DNA of 64,000 nt from Pseudomonas sp. S30. GTDB lineage: Bacteria > Pseudomonadota > Gammaproteobacteria > Pseudomonadales > Pseudomonadaceae. Below are positions 44,474 through 56,242 of the stretch, piece by piece. The notes below the pieces were generated by a model. The model was not told the DNA's origin and made no database searches. It saw only the letters and a program-made list of their open reading frames with translations. Numbering within the stretch: position 1 is the stretch's first letter; the number at the start of each line of letters is the position of its first letter. The position numbers were made by a program, and so were the translations under genes. The stretch covers positions 182,379 through 246,378 of the forward strand of contig NZ_JACVTO010000007.1 of assembly GCF_016518545.1 (NCBI RefSeq). Reading direction: 5' to 3'.

Positions 44474-45456
44474 CTCAGGACGATCTGCTGGGCCATGCCG
44501 AGCGCAGCATCGCCGTGGGATCCAAGAGTTTCGCCGCCGCCTCGCGCCTCTTCGACCCAGGCACCCGGCGCAGCGCGGTGCTGCTGTATGCCTGGTGTCG
44601 CCACTGCGACGACGTCATCGACGGCCAGGAAGCTGGGCATGGCGCCGTGGTGATCGAGCAGGCCGAGGCTCAGCGCAGGCTGGCCGAGCTGCGGCGGCAG
44701 ACCGATGTCGCACTCTCGGCCGGGCAACTGGACGATCCGGCGTTCGCTGCCCTGCGCGAAGTGGCACGGCGGCATGATTTCGCTCCCCAGGAGCCTTTCG
44801 ACCTGCTCGAAGGCTTCGACCAGGACGTGCGCGCCCAGCGTTACCAGACGCTCGACGACCTGCTCGGCTACTGCTACCACGTCGCCGGGGTCGTGGGCCT
44901 GATGATGGCGCGGGTGATGGGTGTGCGCGACGCTGCCGTACTGGATCGCGCCTGTGACCTGGGCCTGGCCATGCAGTTGACCAACATCGCCCGCGATATC
45001 GTCGAGGATGCCGCCGTGTCGCGCTGCTATGTGCCAGAGCAATGGTTGCAGCGCGAAGGTATCGCCGCGGATCAAATGGACTCGCCGGCCCAGCGCCAGG
45101 CGCTGGCGCGAGTGGCCGAGGCGTTGGTAGCCGCTGCCGAGCCCTACTACGCCAGCGCCGAGGCCGGTCTGGCCGCCCTGCCCTGGCGCTCGGCCTGGGC
45201 AGTGGCCACGGCCGCACAGGTGTACAGGGGTATCGGCCTGAAGGTGCGCGCGCGCGGCAGTCGGGCGTGGGATACACGCTGCTCGACCAGCAAGGGCGAG
45301 AAGCTACTGGCGGTGGCTACAGGCTTGTGGCGCGCGCTCAGCGCTCGCTGGCGGCGCCATCCGCCGCGCGATTCGGCGCTGTGGCAGCGTCCGCAGCACG
45401 ACGCTTCAAAGGGCCGCCCTGGCGCGCCCGAAGCTGCTCTCGCAGCCGCGCGATAG
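44470..45456 (+). CDS. crtB: Phytoene synthase
   Basis: 328 residues. Aspartate-rich motifs DDVIDG (Asp47-Asp48-Asp51) and DIVEDA in LTNIARDIVEDA bind magnesium-diphosphate; YCYHVAGVVGLMMARVMG is also conserved. It condenses two geranylgeranyl diphosphates to phytoene. The last roughly 40 residues are low-complexity and rich in Arg/Ala/Pro, and this 3' end overlaps the convergent crtZ by 119 bases. Confidence 0.94.
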   Translation: MTQDDLLGHAERSIAVGSKSFAAASRLFDPGTRRSAVLLYAWCRHCDDVIDGQEAGHGAVVIEQAEAQRRLAELRRQTDVALSAGQLDDPAFAALREVARRHDFAPQEPFDLLEGFDQDVRAQRYQTLDDLLGYCYHVAGVVGLMMARVMGVRDAAVLDRACDLGLAMQLTNIARDIVEDAAVSRCYVPEQWLQREGIAADQMDSPAQRQALARVAEALVAAAEPYYASAEAGLAALPWRSAWAVATAAQVYRGIGLKVRARGSRAWDTRCSTSKGEKLLAVATGLWRALSARWRRHPPRDSALWQRPQHDASKGRPGAPEAALAAAR

Positions 45457-45874
45457 GCGGCGCATAAAGAAAACCGAACGAGACGCAGCCTTCACGCCCG
45501 TGCACGGCGTGATGCATCAGGTGGGCCTGGTACAGGCGCTTGGCGTAACCACGCCGCGGCACCACCCGCAGCGGCCAGCGGTGATGCACCAGGCCGTCAT
45601 GGGCGACGAAATACAGCAGGCCATAACCGGTCATGCCGGCGCCGATCCACTGCAACGGATACCAGCCGGAGGTGCCGAGCGCGATCAGGACGATGGCCAG
45701 CGCCGCGAAGACCACGGCATACAGGTCGTTCTTCTCGAACCAGCCCGTGCGCGGTTCATGGTGCGAACGGTGCCATCCCCAGCCGAATCCATGCATGATG
45801 TGCTTGTGGGCCAGGTACGCCACGCCTTCCATGGCGGCCAGGGTGACCAGGAAGGTCAGCAGGCTGGTGAACAT
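45338..45874 (-). CDS. crtZ: Beta-carotene hydroxylase
   Basis: 178 residues, di-iron membrane hydroxylase. Histidine clusters: AHKHIMHGFGWGWHRSHH (His23, 25, 28, 35, 38, 39), FVAHDGLVHHRWP and HLMHHAVHGREGCVSFGF. It hydroxylates beta-carotene at C3 and C3' to give zeaxanthin, the substrate of CrtX. Convergent to crtB, overlapping it at the 3' end; the Ala/Arg-rich C-terminal tail (GPLKRRAADAAT...) is what overlaps. GAGGT lies before the ATG. Confidence 0.94.
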   Translation of the reverse strand: MFTSLLTFLVTLAAMEGVAYLAHKHIMHGFGWGWHRSHHEPRTGWFEKNDLYAVVFAALAIVLIALGTSGWYPLQWIGAGMTGYGLLYFVAHDGLVHHRWPLRVVPRRGYAKRLYQAHLMHHAVHGREGCVSFGFLYAPPIARLREQLRARQGGPLKRRAADAATAPNRAADGAASER

Positions 45875-46014
45875 CGTCGTGACCTCGGCTGGGGTATGAA
45901 GCTGCTTGGAGTATGCAATGGCCAGGGGTGTTCCGTCCGCACGCAGGTCAATCGAAATGAACGTCGGTCACGCATCGCCACCCTAAGTGAGACTCTTCAT
46001 CCGCGAGGCGCATC

Positions 46015-46164
46015 ATGAGCGAAATGCACCAACCCACCGCCGAATTTCCACTGGACCCGTACGTCGACCCCATCCCGCACAATCCGGGCGATCAGGTCCC
46101 GGTACCACAAGCCGAATCCGAGGCGCCCGAATCGACGCAGGATCAGTTGCCTTCCCAAGCTTAG
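46015..46164 (+). CDS. Short Pro/acid-rich hypothetical protein
   Basis: 49 residues beginning MSEMHQPTAEFPLDPYVDP and ending SQDQLPSQA-like; proline- and acid-rich, probably disordered. GAGG eight bases before the ATG supports translation. It lies divergent to crtZ and next to an AraC-type regulator gene reading towards it. Function unknown; it could also be a spurious frame, though its composition is unlike random GC-rich frames. Confidence 0.45.
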   Translation: MSEMHQPTAEFPLDPYVDPIPHNPGDQVPVPQAESEAPESTQDQLPSQA

Positions 46165-46214
46165 CGCCTGCACCGTGTCGCCGTGGCAGATCGAGGCCAT
46201 TCACGCCGTGGGCG

Positions 46215-47177
46215 CTAGCAACCCTTGCGCAGCGTCTGGCTAGGCAGCTCCTTGAATAGCTGCCTGTAGCTCTCGGAGAACCGCCCCAGATGCCAGAACG
46301 ACCAGCGCATCGCCACTTCCGCCACGGTGACCTCGTTGGCATCGCTGCACAGCAGGTCGCGACGCGCGCCATTGAGACGGCGCAACCGCAGCCATTGGGC
46401 AGGAGGCATCCCGGTAAATGCCTTGAAGGCGTCTTGCAACTGGCGCAGCGATACCCCGGCCACCTGCGCCAGCCCAGGCAGATTGAGGGTGTCCTCCGGG
46501 CAGTCGGCGGCCCAGTCGCCCACGCGCTGCATGATCGCCCGCGCCTGAGCGTGCCGGTCCCGGGCCGGACCTTGCAGGCGCTGACAGGCGTTGTCGAGAA
46601 TGAACAGGCAGTCCTCCAGCAACTGCTCGGCCAGCGCCTGACCTTCCAGCGGACAATCAGCCTGGGCCAGACGCGTCAAGGTGGCGCTCAGCCAGCGACT
46701 GAACAGCGCGTTCTGCCCACTGCCCAGGGGCACCATGAACAATCCCTGCAACTGCGCCATGTCCAGGCCATGGCGCTGGAGAAAGGCCTGGTCGAAAACC
46801 ACAGCCACCTCCCGGTAGTTCTCCGGCGTGATCCACAGATTGCGGCTGTGCTCGTCGAGCAGATAGAGGCTGTGCTCGACCTGATCGAAGCAAAAGGTCA
46901 GCGACCCCTGCGGGGCGCGGAAGAACTGCTCCACGCGGGTGTTGAGGGATTCCTCGTAGATGTCCACGCCGTCCAGGCCCAGGCAGCGCAGCTGCCCGCT
47001 GAAGAGTCCGGGCGACATCTGGCGGTACTGCTGTTGCCAGCCGGGCGTCGCGCGGATCTGCTCGGCCACATCGAAGGTGCTGAAAGCCTGGACCTGCAAG
47101 GCATTGGGGGTCGTCACGCGGCGTCCTAGTGCACTCTCTTGGTGCATTGTCTGACGTACAAAACGGATAGAAGCCAT
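46215..47177 (-). CDS. AraC-family transcriptional regulator of the polyamine genes
   Basis: 320 residues. Long N-terminal sensing region (about 30-200, AFSTFDVAEQIRATPGWQQQY ... CFDQVEHSLYLLDEHSRN) and C-terminal AraC DNA-binding domain (about 215-315, LPGLAQVAGVSLRQLQDAFKAFTGMPPAQWLRLRR, VAEVAMRWSFWHLGRFSESYRQLF). It resembles the EutR-like regulator beside polyamine glutamine-synthetase genes in pseudomonads. Start uncertain: ATG at 47177 or 47147, or GTG lower down. Divergent from the glutamine-synthetase-like gene, so it probably activates it. Confidence 0.82.
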   Translation of the reverse strand: MASIRFVRQTMHQESALGRRVTTPNALQVQAFSTFDVAEQIRATPGWQQQYRQMSPGLFSGQLRCLGLDGVDIYEESLNTRVEQFFRAPQGSLTFCFDQVEHSLYLLDEHSRNLWITPENYREVAVVFDQAFLQRHGLDMAQLQGLFMVPLGSGQNALFSRWLSATLTRLAQADCPLEGQALAEQLLEDCLFILDNACQRLQGPARDRHAQARAIMQRVGDWAADCPEDTLNLPGLAQVAGVSLRQLQDAFKAFTGMPPAQWLRLRRLNGARRDLLCSDANEVTVAEVAMRWSFWHLGRFSESYRQLFKELPSQTLRKGC

Positions 47178-47301
47178 TGTCGGCCAAGGGCCAAGATAAT
47201 CCTCAGCGTGTCCCGTGGGAAGTCTCGCGCGGCAGGCAAGTGTTTCGTCGCTGGCCGCCGATCGCCCCCTCCCACCACCAAAACCCAACCAAGAGGTCTG
47301 T

Positions 47302-48660
47302 ATGAACGCCCCTTTCGATCAGCTGTCCGCCTGGCTGAAAGAACACCGGATCACCGAAGTCGAATGCGTGGTCAGCGACCTGACCGGCATCGCCCGCGGC
47401 AAGATCGCCCCGACCAACAAGTTCCTCAACGAACGGGGCATGCGCTTGCCCGAGAGCGTGCTGCTGCAAACGGTCACCGGCGATTTCGTCGACGACGACC
47501 TGTACTACGCGCTGCTCGACCCGGCGGACATCGACATGATCTGCCGTCCCGATCCGTCTGCGGTGTATCAGATCCCCTGGGCGATCGAGCCGACCGCGAT
47601 CGTGATCCACGACACCTTCGACAAGCAGGGCAACCCTATCGAGCTGTCGCCGCGCAACGTACTCAAGAAGGTGCTCAAGCTGTATGCGGATCAGGGCTGG
47701 CAACCGATCGTGGCGCCTGAGATGGAGTTCTACCTGACCCAACGCTGCGAAGACCCGGACCTGCCGCTGCAAGTGCCGGTAGGTCGCTCCGGCCGAGCCG
47801 AAAGTGGTCGACAGTCGTTCTCCATCGATGCCGCCAACGAGTTCGATCCGCTGTTCGAGGACGTCTACGACTGGTGCGAGATCCAGTGCCTGGACCTGGA
47901 CACGCTGATCCACGAGGATGGCCCGGCGCAGATGGAGATCAACTTCCGCCATGGTGATGCCCTGGACCTGGCCGACCAGATCACCGTGTTCAAGCGCACC
48001 ATGCGCGAGGCGGCGCTCAAGCACAACGTGACCGCCACCTTCATGGCCAAGCCGATCACCGACGAGCCGGGCAGTGCCATGCACCTGCATCAGAGCGTGG
48101 TCGACATCGCCACCGGCAAACCGGTGTTCGCCAACGAAGACGGCAGCATGAGCCAGCTGTTCCTGCACCACATCGGCGGCCTGCAGAAGTACATCCCCAA
48201 GGTGTTGCCGATGTTCGCACCGAACGTCAACTCGTTCCGCCGCTTCCTGCCGGACACCTCGGCCCCGGTGAACGTCGAATGGGGTGAAGAGAACCGCACC
48301 GCGGGGCTGCGTGTACCCACCTCCACGCCCGAAGCCATGCGCGTGGAGAACCGCTTGCCCGGTGCCGACGCCAACCCTTACCTGGCGATCGCCGCCAGCC
48401 TGTTGTGCGGTTACCTGGGGATGATCGAGCGCATCGAGCCGAGCGCGCCGGTGCAGGGACGTGCCTACGAGCGGCGCAACCTGCGCCTGCCGATCACCAT
48501 CGAGGATGCGCTGCAGCACATGGAAGACTGCCAGGTGCTCGAAGATTACCTCGGCCGCCAGTTCGTCCAGGGCTACGTGGCCGTCAAGCGTGCCGAACAC
48601 GAGAACTACAAGCGTGTGATCAGCTCCTGGGAGCGGGAGTTCCTGCTGCTCAGCGTCTGA
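47302..48660 (+). CDS. Glutamine synthetase-family gamma-glutamylpolyamine ligase
   Basis: 452 residues, glutamine synthetase fold. N-terminal beta-grasp domain (about 10-105) and catalytic domain (about 115-452) with EMEFYL, QMEINFRHGDALDLADQITVFKR, GSAMHLHQSV and ENRLPGADANPYLAIAASL, including metal- and ATP-binding residues. Relatives (PuuA/Spu group) ligate glutamate to putrescine or other polyamines to start their breakdown. Genes for a polyamine-binding protein and an amine oxidase follow, supporting that role rather than nitrogen assimilation. Confidence 0.87.
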   Translation: MNAPFDQLSAWLKEHRITEVECVVSDLTGIARGKIAPTNKFLNERGMRLPESVLLQTVTGDFVDDDLYYALLDPADIDMICRPDPSAVYQIPWAIEPTAIVIHDTFDKQGNPIELSPRNVLKKVLKLYADQGWQPIVAPEMEFYLTQRCEDPDLPLQVPVGRSGRAESGRQSFSIDAANEFDPLFEDVYDWCEIQCLDLDTLIHEDGPAQMEINFRHGDALDLADQITVFKRTMREAALKHNVTATFMAKPITDEPGSAMHLHQSVVDIATGKPVFANEDGSMSQLFLHHIGGLQKYIPKVLPMFAPNVNSFRRFLPDTSAPVNVEWGEENRTAGLRVPTSTPEAMRVENRLPGADANPYLAIAASLLCGYLGMIERIEPSAPVQGRAYERRNLRLPITIEDALQHMEDCQVLEDYLGRQFVQGYVAVKRAEHENYKRVISSWEREFLLLSV

Positions 48661-49836
<1,176 letters not shown>

Positions 49837-49851
49837 TTACGAGTGTCGCCC

Positions 49852-51147
49852 ATGCTTCGTCACACCGAACACACTGCGTCCTATTACGCCGCCACCGCCC
49901 GTGCCACCAACGCCTATCCCCTGCTCGAAGATGAGCTCCAGGCGGATGTGTGCGTGATTGGTGGTGGGCTAACCGGGGTCAACACCGCCCTCGAGCTGGC
50001 CGAACGCGGCCTCTCGGTAATCCTGCTGGAGGCCCGGCGCATCGGATGGGGTGCCAGCGGGCGCAACGGCGGGCAGCTGATCCGTGGCATTGGTCACGAC
50101 GTGTCCGGCTTCGCCCGCCATGTCGGCGCGCAGGGCGTGCGTTACCTCAAGCAGGCCGGGGTGGACTCGGTGGAGCTGGTGGCCGAGCGTATCGACCGTT
50201 ACGGGATCGAGTGCGATCTGCGCTGGGGCTTCTGCGAGCTGGCCAACACCCCCGCGCAGTTCGAGGCGTTTGACGATGAGCTCCAGGACCTGGCCGACCT
50301 GGGCTATCGCCACTCGACGCAACGGGTGCCGGCGCATCGCCTGCACGAGATCGTCGCCAGCGACCAGTACGCCGGAGGCCTGGTGGACATGGGCTCGGGC
50401 CACCTGCACCCATTGGACCTGGTCCAGGGCGAGGCGCGCGCCGCCAGCGGCCTTGGCGTACGCGTCTTCGAGCAGAGCCCGGTGCAGCGCATCGAGTATG
50501 GCGACACCGTGACCGTGCGCTGTGCACGCGGAACAGTGCGGGCCCAGCGCCTGGTGCTGGGCTGCAATGCCCATCTGGACGATCTGGAGCCGCGCCTGAG
50601 CGGCAAGGTGCTGCCGGCCGGCAGCTATGTGGTCACTACCGAACCCCTCTCAGAGGCGCGCGCGCGCAGCCTCATTCCACAGAACATGGCGCTGTGCGAC
50701 CAGAAAGTGGGCCTGGATTACTACCGCCTGACAGCCGACCACCGCCTGCTGTTCGGCGGCGCCTGCCATTATTCGGGGCGCGACCCGCAGGATATCGCAG
50801 CGTATATGCGGCCCAAGGTGCTCAAGGTATTCCCGCAACTGGCCGACGTGCGCCTGGATTTCCAGTGGGGAGGCATGATCGGCATCACCGCCAACCGCTT
50901 CCCTCAGGTCGGCAGGCTGCGCCAGCAGCCCAACGTCTACTATGCGCAGGGCTACTCGGGTCATGGCCTGAACGTCACCCACTGGACCGCCCGCCTGCTG
51001 GCCGAGGCGATCGCCACGGGGCACAGCGAGGGGCTGGACGTTTTCAGCGCCGTGCCGCACCTGACCTTCCCGGGCGGCAAGGCGCTGCGCTCACCGCTGC
51101 TGGCACTGGGGATGGCCTGGTACCGATTGCGTGAGCGGCTAGGCTGA
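49852..51147 (+). CDS. FAD-dependent amine oxidoreductase (gamma-glutamylputrescine oxidase-like)
   Basis: 431 residues, DAO/glycine-oxidase family. FAD dinucleotide motif VCVIGGGLTGVNTALELAERG, RRIGWGASGRNGGQLIRG, and C-terminal YAQGYSGHGLNVTHWTARLLAEA typical of the family. PuuB-type enzymes oxidise gamma-glutamylputrescine to the aldehyde, the step after the ligase encoded two genes upstream. Only 15 bases separate it from the binding-protein gene. The aldehyde dehydrogenase for the next step is not in this cluster. Confidence 0.87.
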   Translation: MLRHTEHTASYYAATARATNAYPLLEDELQADVCVIGGGLTGVNTALELAERGLSVILLEARRIGWGASGRNGGQLIRGIGHDVSGFARHVGAQGVRYLKQAGVDSVELVAERIDRYGIECDLRWGFCELANTPAQFEAFDDELQDLADLGYRHSTQRVPAHRLHEIVASDQYAGGLVDMGSGHLHPLDLVQGEARAASGLGVRVFEQSPVQRIEYGDTVTVRCARGTVRAQRLVLGCNAHLDDLEPRLSGKVLPAGSYVVTTEPLSEARARSLIPQNMALCDQKVGLDYYRLTADHRLLFGGACHYSGRDPQDIAAYMRPKVLKVFPQLADVRLDFQWGGMIGITANRFPQVGRLRQQPNVYYAQGYSGHGLNVTHWTARLLAEAIATGHSEGLDVFSAVPHLTFPGGKALRSPLLALGMAWYRLRERLG

Positions 51148-51184
51148 TCGCCGAGCGCGCTTCAGCGCAGCCACGGCTGGCGTG

Positions 51185-52561
<1,377 letters not shown>

Positions 52562-52707
52562 GCTAATACCTTCACCTGGCGCCGTCAGTGTGATGCGCTA
52601 GGTCATTGCGGGTAATTGGTGGTTGAAGCCTATGTGAGCGATACTGAGGCCCAGGTCGCGGCATGACCAACGAAACTTTCTACACCTGGGTTTAGCGGTA
52701 CTAAAGA

Positions 52708-53667
52708 ATGAAGGGTCAGCTCAACGGTCAGGTCTATGTCTGGTTGCACGTCTTCGCCTGCGCAGCGCGGCACCTGTCATTCACCCGCTGCGCGCAGGAG
52801 CTGCACATCACGCCAGGTGCGGTCAGCCAGCAGATGCGTCAGTTGGAAGAGCGCCTGGGCTTCGCCCTGTTCCTGCGTCGCGCGCGGGGCGTCGAATTGA
52901 CCGCCGAGGGGCAGCGGCTAGCCCAGACCGTCACGGACGCCTATGGCAGCATCGAAGCCGAGCTGCTGCGCCTGGACGCTGGCGAGATTCGCGGCACCCT
53001 GCGTCTGCGTTCGATTCCCTCGTTCCTGGCCAAGTGGCTGACGCCGCGCCTGCGGCGCTTCCAGCAGCGCTACCCGGACATCGAGTTGCGCCTGGTCGCC
53101 GAGGACAGCAAGCAGGCGCTGCACGAGGGCGACTTCGACCTGGCCATCGACCTCAACGATGGCAGCTATCCCGGCATGCTCTCTACACCCCTGTTGGACG
53201 AACAGATCTTCCCCGTGTGCTCGCCGGCCCTGCTGCGCGGCCGTCCGCCGCTGCATGGCCCGGCGGACCTGGTGCACTACCCGCTGCTGCACGACATCAC
53301 GGCCTGGCGCGGCAGCTCGGAGTACGCCGAATGGGAGTTCTATCTGGACGGCATCGGTGCGGCAGGCCTCGACGTGCGCCGTGGCCACACCTTCAACCGC
53401 AACCATCTCACCATCGAAGCCGCGATCGCCGGCATCGGCGTCGCCATCGCACGGCGTACCTTGCTCAACGACGAACTGGAGCGGGGAACGCTCATCGTTC
53501 CGTTCGGGGTGGCGATCCCCAACCACAAGCGTTACGTGCTGCTGTATCCCCCCGGCGGGCTGAGCCAGCCCGGCGCCCGGGCCGTGCATGACTGGCTGGT
53601 GGAAGAGGCGCAGTCTTTCCGCGAGCAGCATCCCTTGATCGGTCCGGAGCCGGTAGCTGCGCGCTAG
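52708..53667 (+). CDS. LysR-family transcriptional regulator, divergent from sdaA
   Basis: 319 residues. N-terminal winged helix (about 12-70: LHVFACAARHLSFTRCAQELHITPGAVSQQMRQLEERLGFALFLRR) of GcvA-like style, C-terminal periplasmic-binding-like effector domain (about 95-300). Divergent from sdaA, so likely its activator; a serine- or glycine-type ligand is plausible but not visible. The Shine-Dalgarno is weak. Confidence 0.88.
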   Translation: MKGQLNGQVYVWLHVFACAARHLSFTRCAQELHITPGAVSQQMRQLEERLGFALFLRRARGVELTAEGQRLAQTVTDAYGSIEAELLRLDAGEIRGTLRLRSIPSFLAKWLTPRLRRFQQRYPDIELRLVAEDSKQALHEGDFDLAIDLNDGSYPGMLSTPLLDEQIFPVCSPALLRGRPPLHGPADLVHYPLLHDITAWRGSSEYAEWEFYLDGIGAAGLDVRRGHTFNRNHLTIEAAIAGIGVAIARRTLLNDELERGTLIVPFGVAIPNHKRYVLLYPPGGLSQPGARAVHDWLVEEAQSFREQHPLIGPEPVAAR

Positions 53668-53682
53668 AGGCGGCAAGCCGCT

Positions 53683-56043
53683 TCAAAACAACGGCATCTG
53701 CTGCCCCGTCAATGCGGCGAAGTCGTCTCCCACGAATGGCAGAATCGCATCGGCCACAGGCTGCAACTGCCGGGTGAGGTAGTGCTCGTGGTCGATCGGG
53801 GAGCGACGGTCCTCCAACGGCTCCGGCCCCGCCACCGTCATCACGTAGCTGATCCATCCACCGCGCTGGTATTGCAGGGGCCGGCCAATGCGCCGGTTGT
53901 AGTCGTCAGCCAGGCGTGCCGCTCGCACGTGGGGCGGCACGTTGTGCTGATAGTCGGCGAGGGGGCGGCGCAGCCGCTTGCGGTACACCAGAAGCGCGTC
54001 CTGCTCGCCTTCCAGGGTTTTTCGAACGAACTCGCGAACATAGTCGCGATACGGCTGGTCACGGAAAATCCGGCCGTAGAGCGCCTGCTGAAACTGGCGC
54101 GCCAATGGCGACCAGTCGGTACGCACCGATTCCAGTCCTTTGTAGACCACCTCGTCCTGATCGTCCGCGCGCTGCACCAAGCCGGCATAGCGCTTCTTGC
54201 TACCTTCCTCGGTGCCGCGAATGGTCGGCATCAGAAAGCGTCGGTAGTGGGTCTCGAACTGCAACTCCAAGGCGCTGTGCAGGCCCATTTCCTGGCTCAG
54301 GTGTTCGCGCCACCAGTGGTTGATTTCGGCCACGAGGTCACGGCCGATCTTCGCTGCCGCAGCTTCTTCGTGGGCGCTCCTGAGCCAGACGAAGGTGGAG
54401 TCGGTATCCCCGTAGATCACTTCCAGCCCGCGCGCCTCGATCAGTGCGCGGGTCTGGCGCATGATCTGATGCCCGCGCAGGGTGATCGAGGACGCCAGAC
54501 GCGGATCGAAGAAGCGGCAGCCGCTGGAGCCGAGCACGCCGTAGAAGGCGTTCATGATGATCTTCAGCGCTTGCGACAGCGGTGCATTGCCCGCCTGTTT
54601 GGCCGCCTCGCGGCCCTGCCATACCCGCTCGACGATGCCGGGCAGGCAGTGCCGCGAGCGCGAGAAACGCGCGCCGCGAAAGCCCTCTACCGAATGGGCG
54701 TCATCCGGCTCGCGCAGCCCCTCGATCAGACCCACCGGATCGATCAGAAAGGTGCGGATGATCGACGGATACAGGCTCTTGTAGTCCAGCACCAGCACCG
54801 ATTCGTACAGCCCAGGGCGCGAGTCCATGACGAAACCGCCCGGGCTGGCCTCGCCCTCGCGCTCGCCCAGGTTCGGCGCGACGAACCCCTGACGGTGCAT
54901 GGCAGGGATGTACAGATGACCGAACGCCGCCACCGAGCCGCCGCTGCGGTCGGCGGGAAGGCCGGTGACCGAAGCGCGCTCGAGCAGGAAGTCCAGCAGG
55001 CGGGTGTGCTCGAAGATGGCTGTGACCAGCTCGCAGTCCTTGAGGTTGTAGCGCGCCAGCGCGGGCTTGTCTTCGGCGAACATGCGGTTGATCTCGTCCA
55101 TGCGCTGGTAGGGCGTAGAGATCGCCTTGCCCTCGCCCAGCAGGGTCTGGGCGACGTTCTCCAGGCTGAAGGACGGAAAACTCCAGGTCGCCGAGCGCAG
55201 CGCCTCCACGCCGTCGATCAGCAGGCGCCCCGGCGCCTCGGCGAAGAAATGCTGGCGACTGCCATGCTCGCGCAGGCTCATGGGCGCGCCATCCCGGCCC
55301 AGGTACAACGGCACGTTCAGCCGCTGGGCATGCTCGTACAGGATGCGCAGGTCGAACTGGATCACGTTCCAGCCGATGATCGCGTCCGGATCGTGTCGGG
55401 CCAGCCAGCGGTTGAGGCAGTGCAACAGCTCGGCGCGGTCCTGGCAGTAGTGCAGGTCGAAGTCCACTGCGTTGGCATCGCCATTGGCCGGCCCGAGCAT
55501 GTACACCACCCGCTGGCCGCAGCCATGCAGCCCGATGCTGTAGAGCTCGCCGCGCTCGGTGGTCTCGATGTCCAGGGACGCCAGGCGCAGGCGCGGGCGG
55601 TAATCGGGGTGGGGCTTGAGCTGGGCCTGTTCGAGCACCCCGCTGCCATCGTCGCGCCCAGCGAAGAGCACCGGCGCGGTGATGAAGCGCTCCATCAGGT
55701 AGCGCTCGGGCGGACGAATGTCGGCTTCGTACACCTCGACCCCGGCCTCGCGCAGGCGCCGCTCCAGCGCGATCAGCTGGCGATGCTGGCGGCAGTACAG
55801 GCCCATGACCGGACGTTGCTGGAAGTCACGCAGTTGCAAGGGGCGCAGCTCGGCACCCGGTTCGTTGGCCAGCAGCGCGCGAGCATGCGCTTGGTGCTGG
55901 GCTGGCACGAAGGCCACGGATGTCTGCACGGGCAAGCGCAGGCGCCGAGGGCCAGCGTCGGTGGCCAGCCAGAATTCGACGCAGGTGCCCTCAGGGGTGT
56001 CATGCCAGTGGCGGGTCAGCACAAAGCCCTGTTGCAGCGTCAC
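53683..56043 (-). CDS. polB: DNA polymerase II
   Basis: 786 residues, family B polymerase, full length. Exonuclease motifs [21 protein letters not shown] (Exo I) and [11 protein letters not shown] (Exo II); polymerase motifs [16 protein letters not shown] (A), [15 protein letters not shown] (B) and [11 protein letters not shown] (C). Used in restart and repair synthesis. It starts at GTG with GAGG upstream (no in-frame ATG nearby). Convergent to the LysR gene (16-base gap). Confidence 0.96.
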   Translation of the reverse strand: MTLQQGFVLTRHWHDTPEGTCVEFWLATDAGPRRLRLPVQTSVAFVPAQHQAHARALLANEPGAELRPLQLRDFQQRPVMGLYCRQHRQLIALERRLREAGVEVYEADIRPPERYLMERFITAPVLFAGRDDGSGVLEQAQLKPHPDYRPRLRLASLDIETTERGELYSIGLHGCGQRVVYMLGPANGDANAVDFDLHYCQDRAELLHCLNRWLARHDPDAIIGWNVIQFDLRILYEHAQRLNVPLYLGRDGAPMSLREHGSRQHFFAEAPGRLLIDGVEALRSATWSFPSFSLENVAQTLLGEGKAISTPYQRMDEINRMFAEDKPALARYNLKDCELVTAIFEHTRLLDFLLERASVTGLPADRSGGSVAAFGHLYIPAMHRQGFVAPNLGEREGEASPGGFVMDSRPGLYESVLVLDYKSLYPSIIRTFLIDPVGLIEGLREPDDAHSVEGFRGARFSRSRHCLPGIVERVWQGREAAKQAGNAPLSQALKIIMNAFYGVLGSSGCRFFDPRLASSITLRGHQIMRQTRALIEARGLEVIYGDTDSTFVWLRSAHEEAAAAKIGRDLVAEINHWWREHLSQEMGLHSALELQFETHYRRFLMPTIRGTEEGSKKRYAGLVQRADDQDEVVYKGLESVRTDWSPLARQFQQALYGRIFRDQPYRDYVREFVRKTLEGEQDALLVYRKRLRRPLADYQHNVPPHVRAARLADDYNRRIGRPLQYQRGGWISYVMTVAGPEPLEDRRSPIDHEHYLTRQLQPVADAILPFVGDDFAALTGQQMPLF

Positions 56044-56193
56044 ATCGACCTCGAAATCAGTGGAAGGTACGAATTCTAGCGCCTTTGGACTTCTGCCGGA
56101 GCGTTGGACGGACAGCCGGGACGGTCAGCAGATGTGAAAAATGTGTCAAACAGCGCTTGCAGCGACTTCCAGGCCGCGACAAATCCTGACGCA

Positions 56194-56212
56194 CTTATTG
56201 TTAATCGTTCTC
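56194..56212. promoter_or_regulatory. Fur-box-like site upstream of TonB receptor
   Basis: The minus-strand 19-mer here (GAGAACGATTAACAATAAG) matches the Fur consensus at 12 of 19 positions and sits 31 bases before the receptor start. Iron-repressed control of a siderophore receptor is expected, so the site is plausible, but the match is only moderate. Confidence 0.4.
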
Positions 56213-56242
56213 ATAAGCACTATCAACAAGGACAACGCCTGC

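Noticed and set aside
53782..56079. A 765-codon open frame antisense to polB
   Set aside because: polB motifs A, B, C and Exo I/II are intact on the minus strand; the antisense frame has no family features and reflects GC-rich codon bias.
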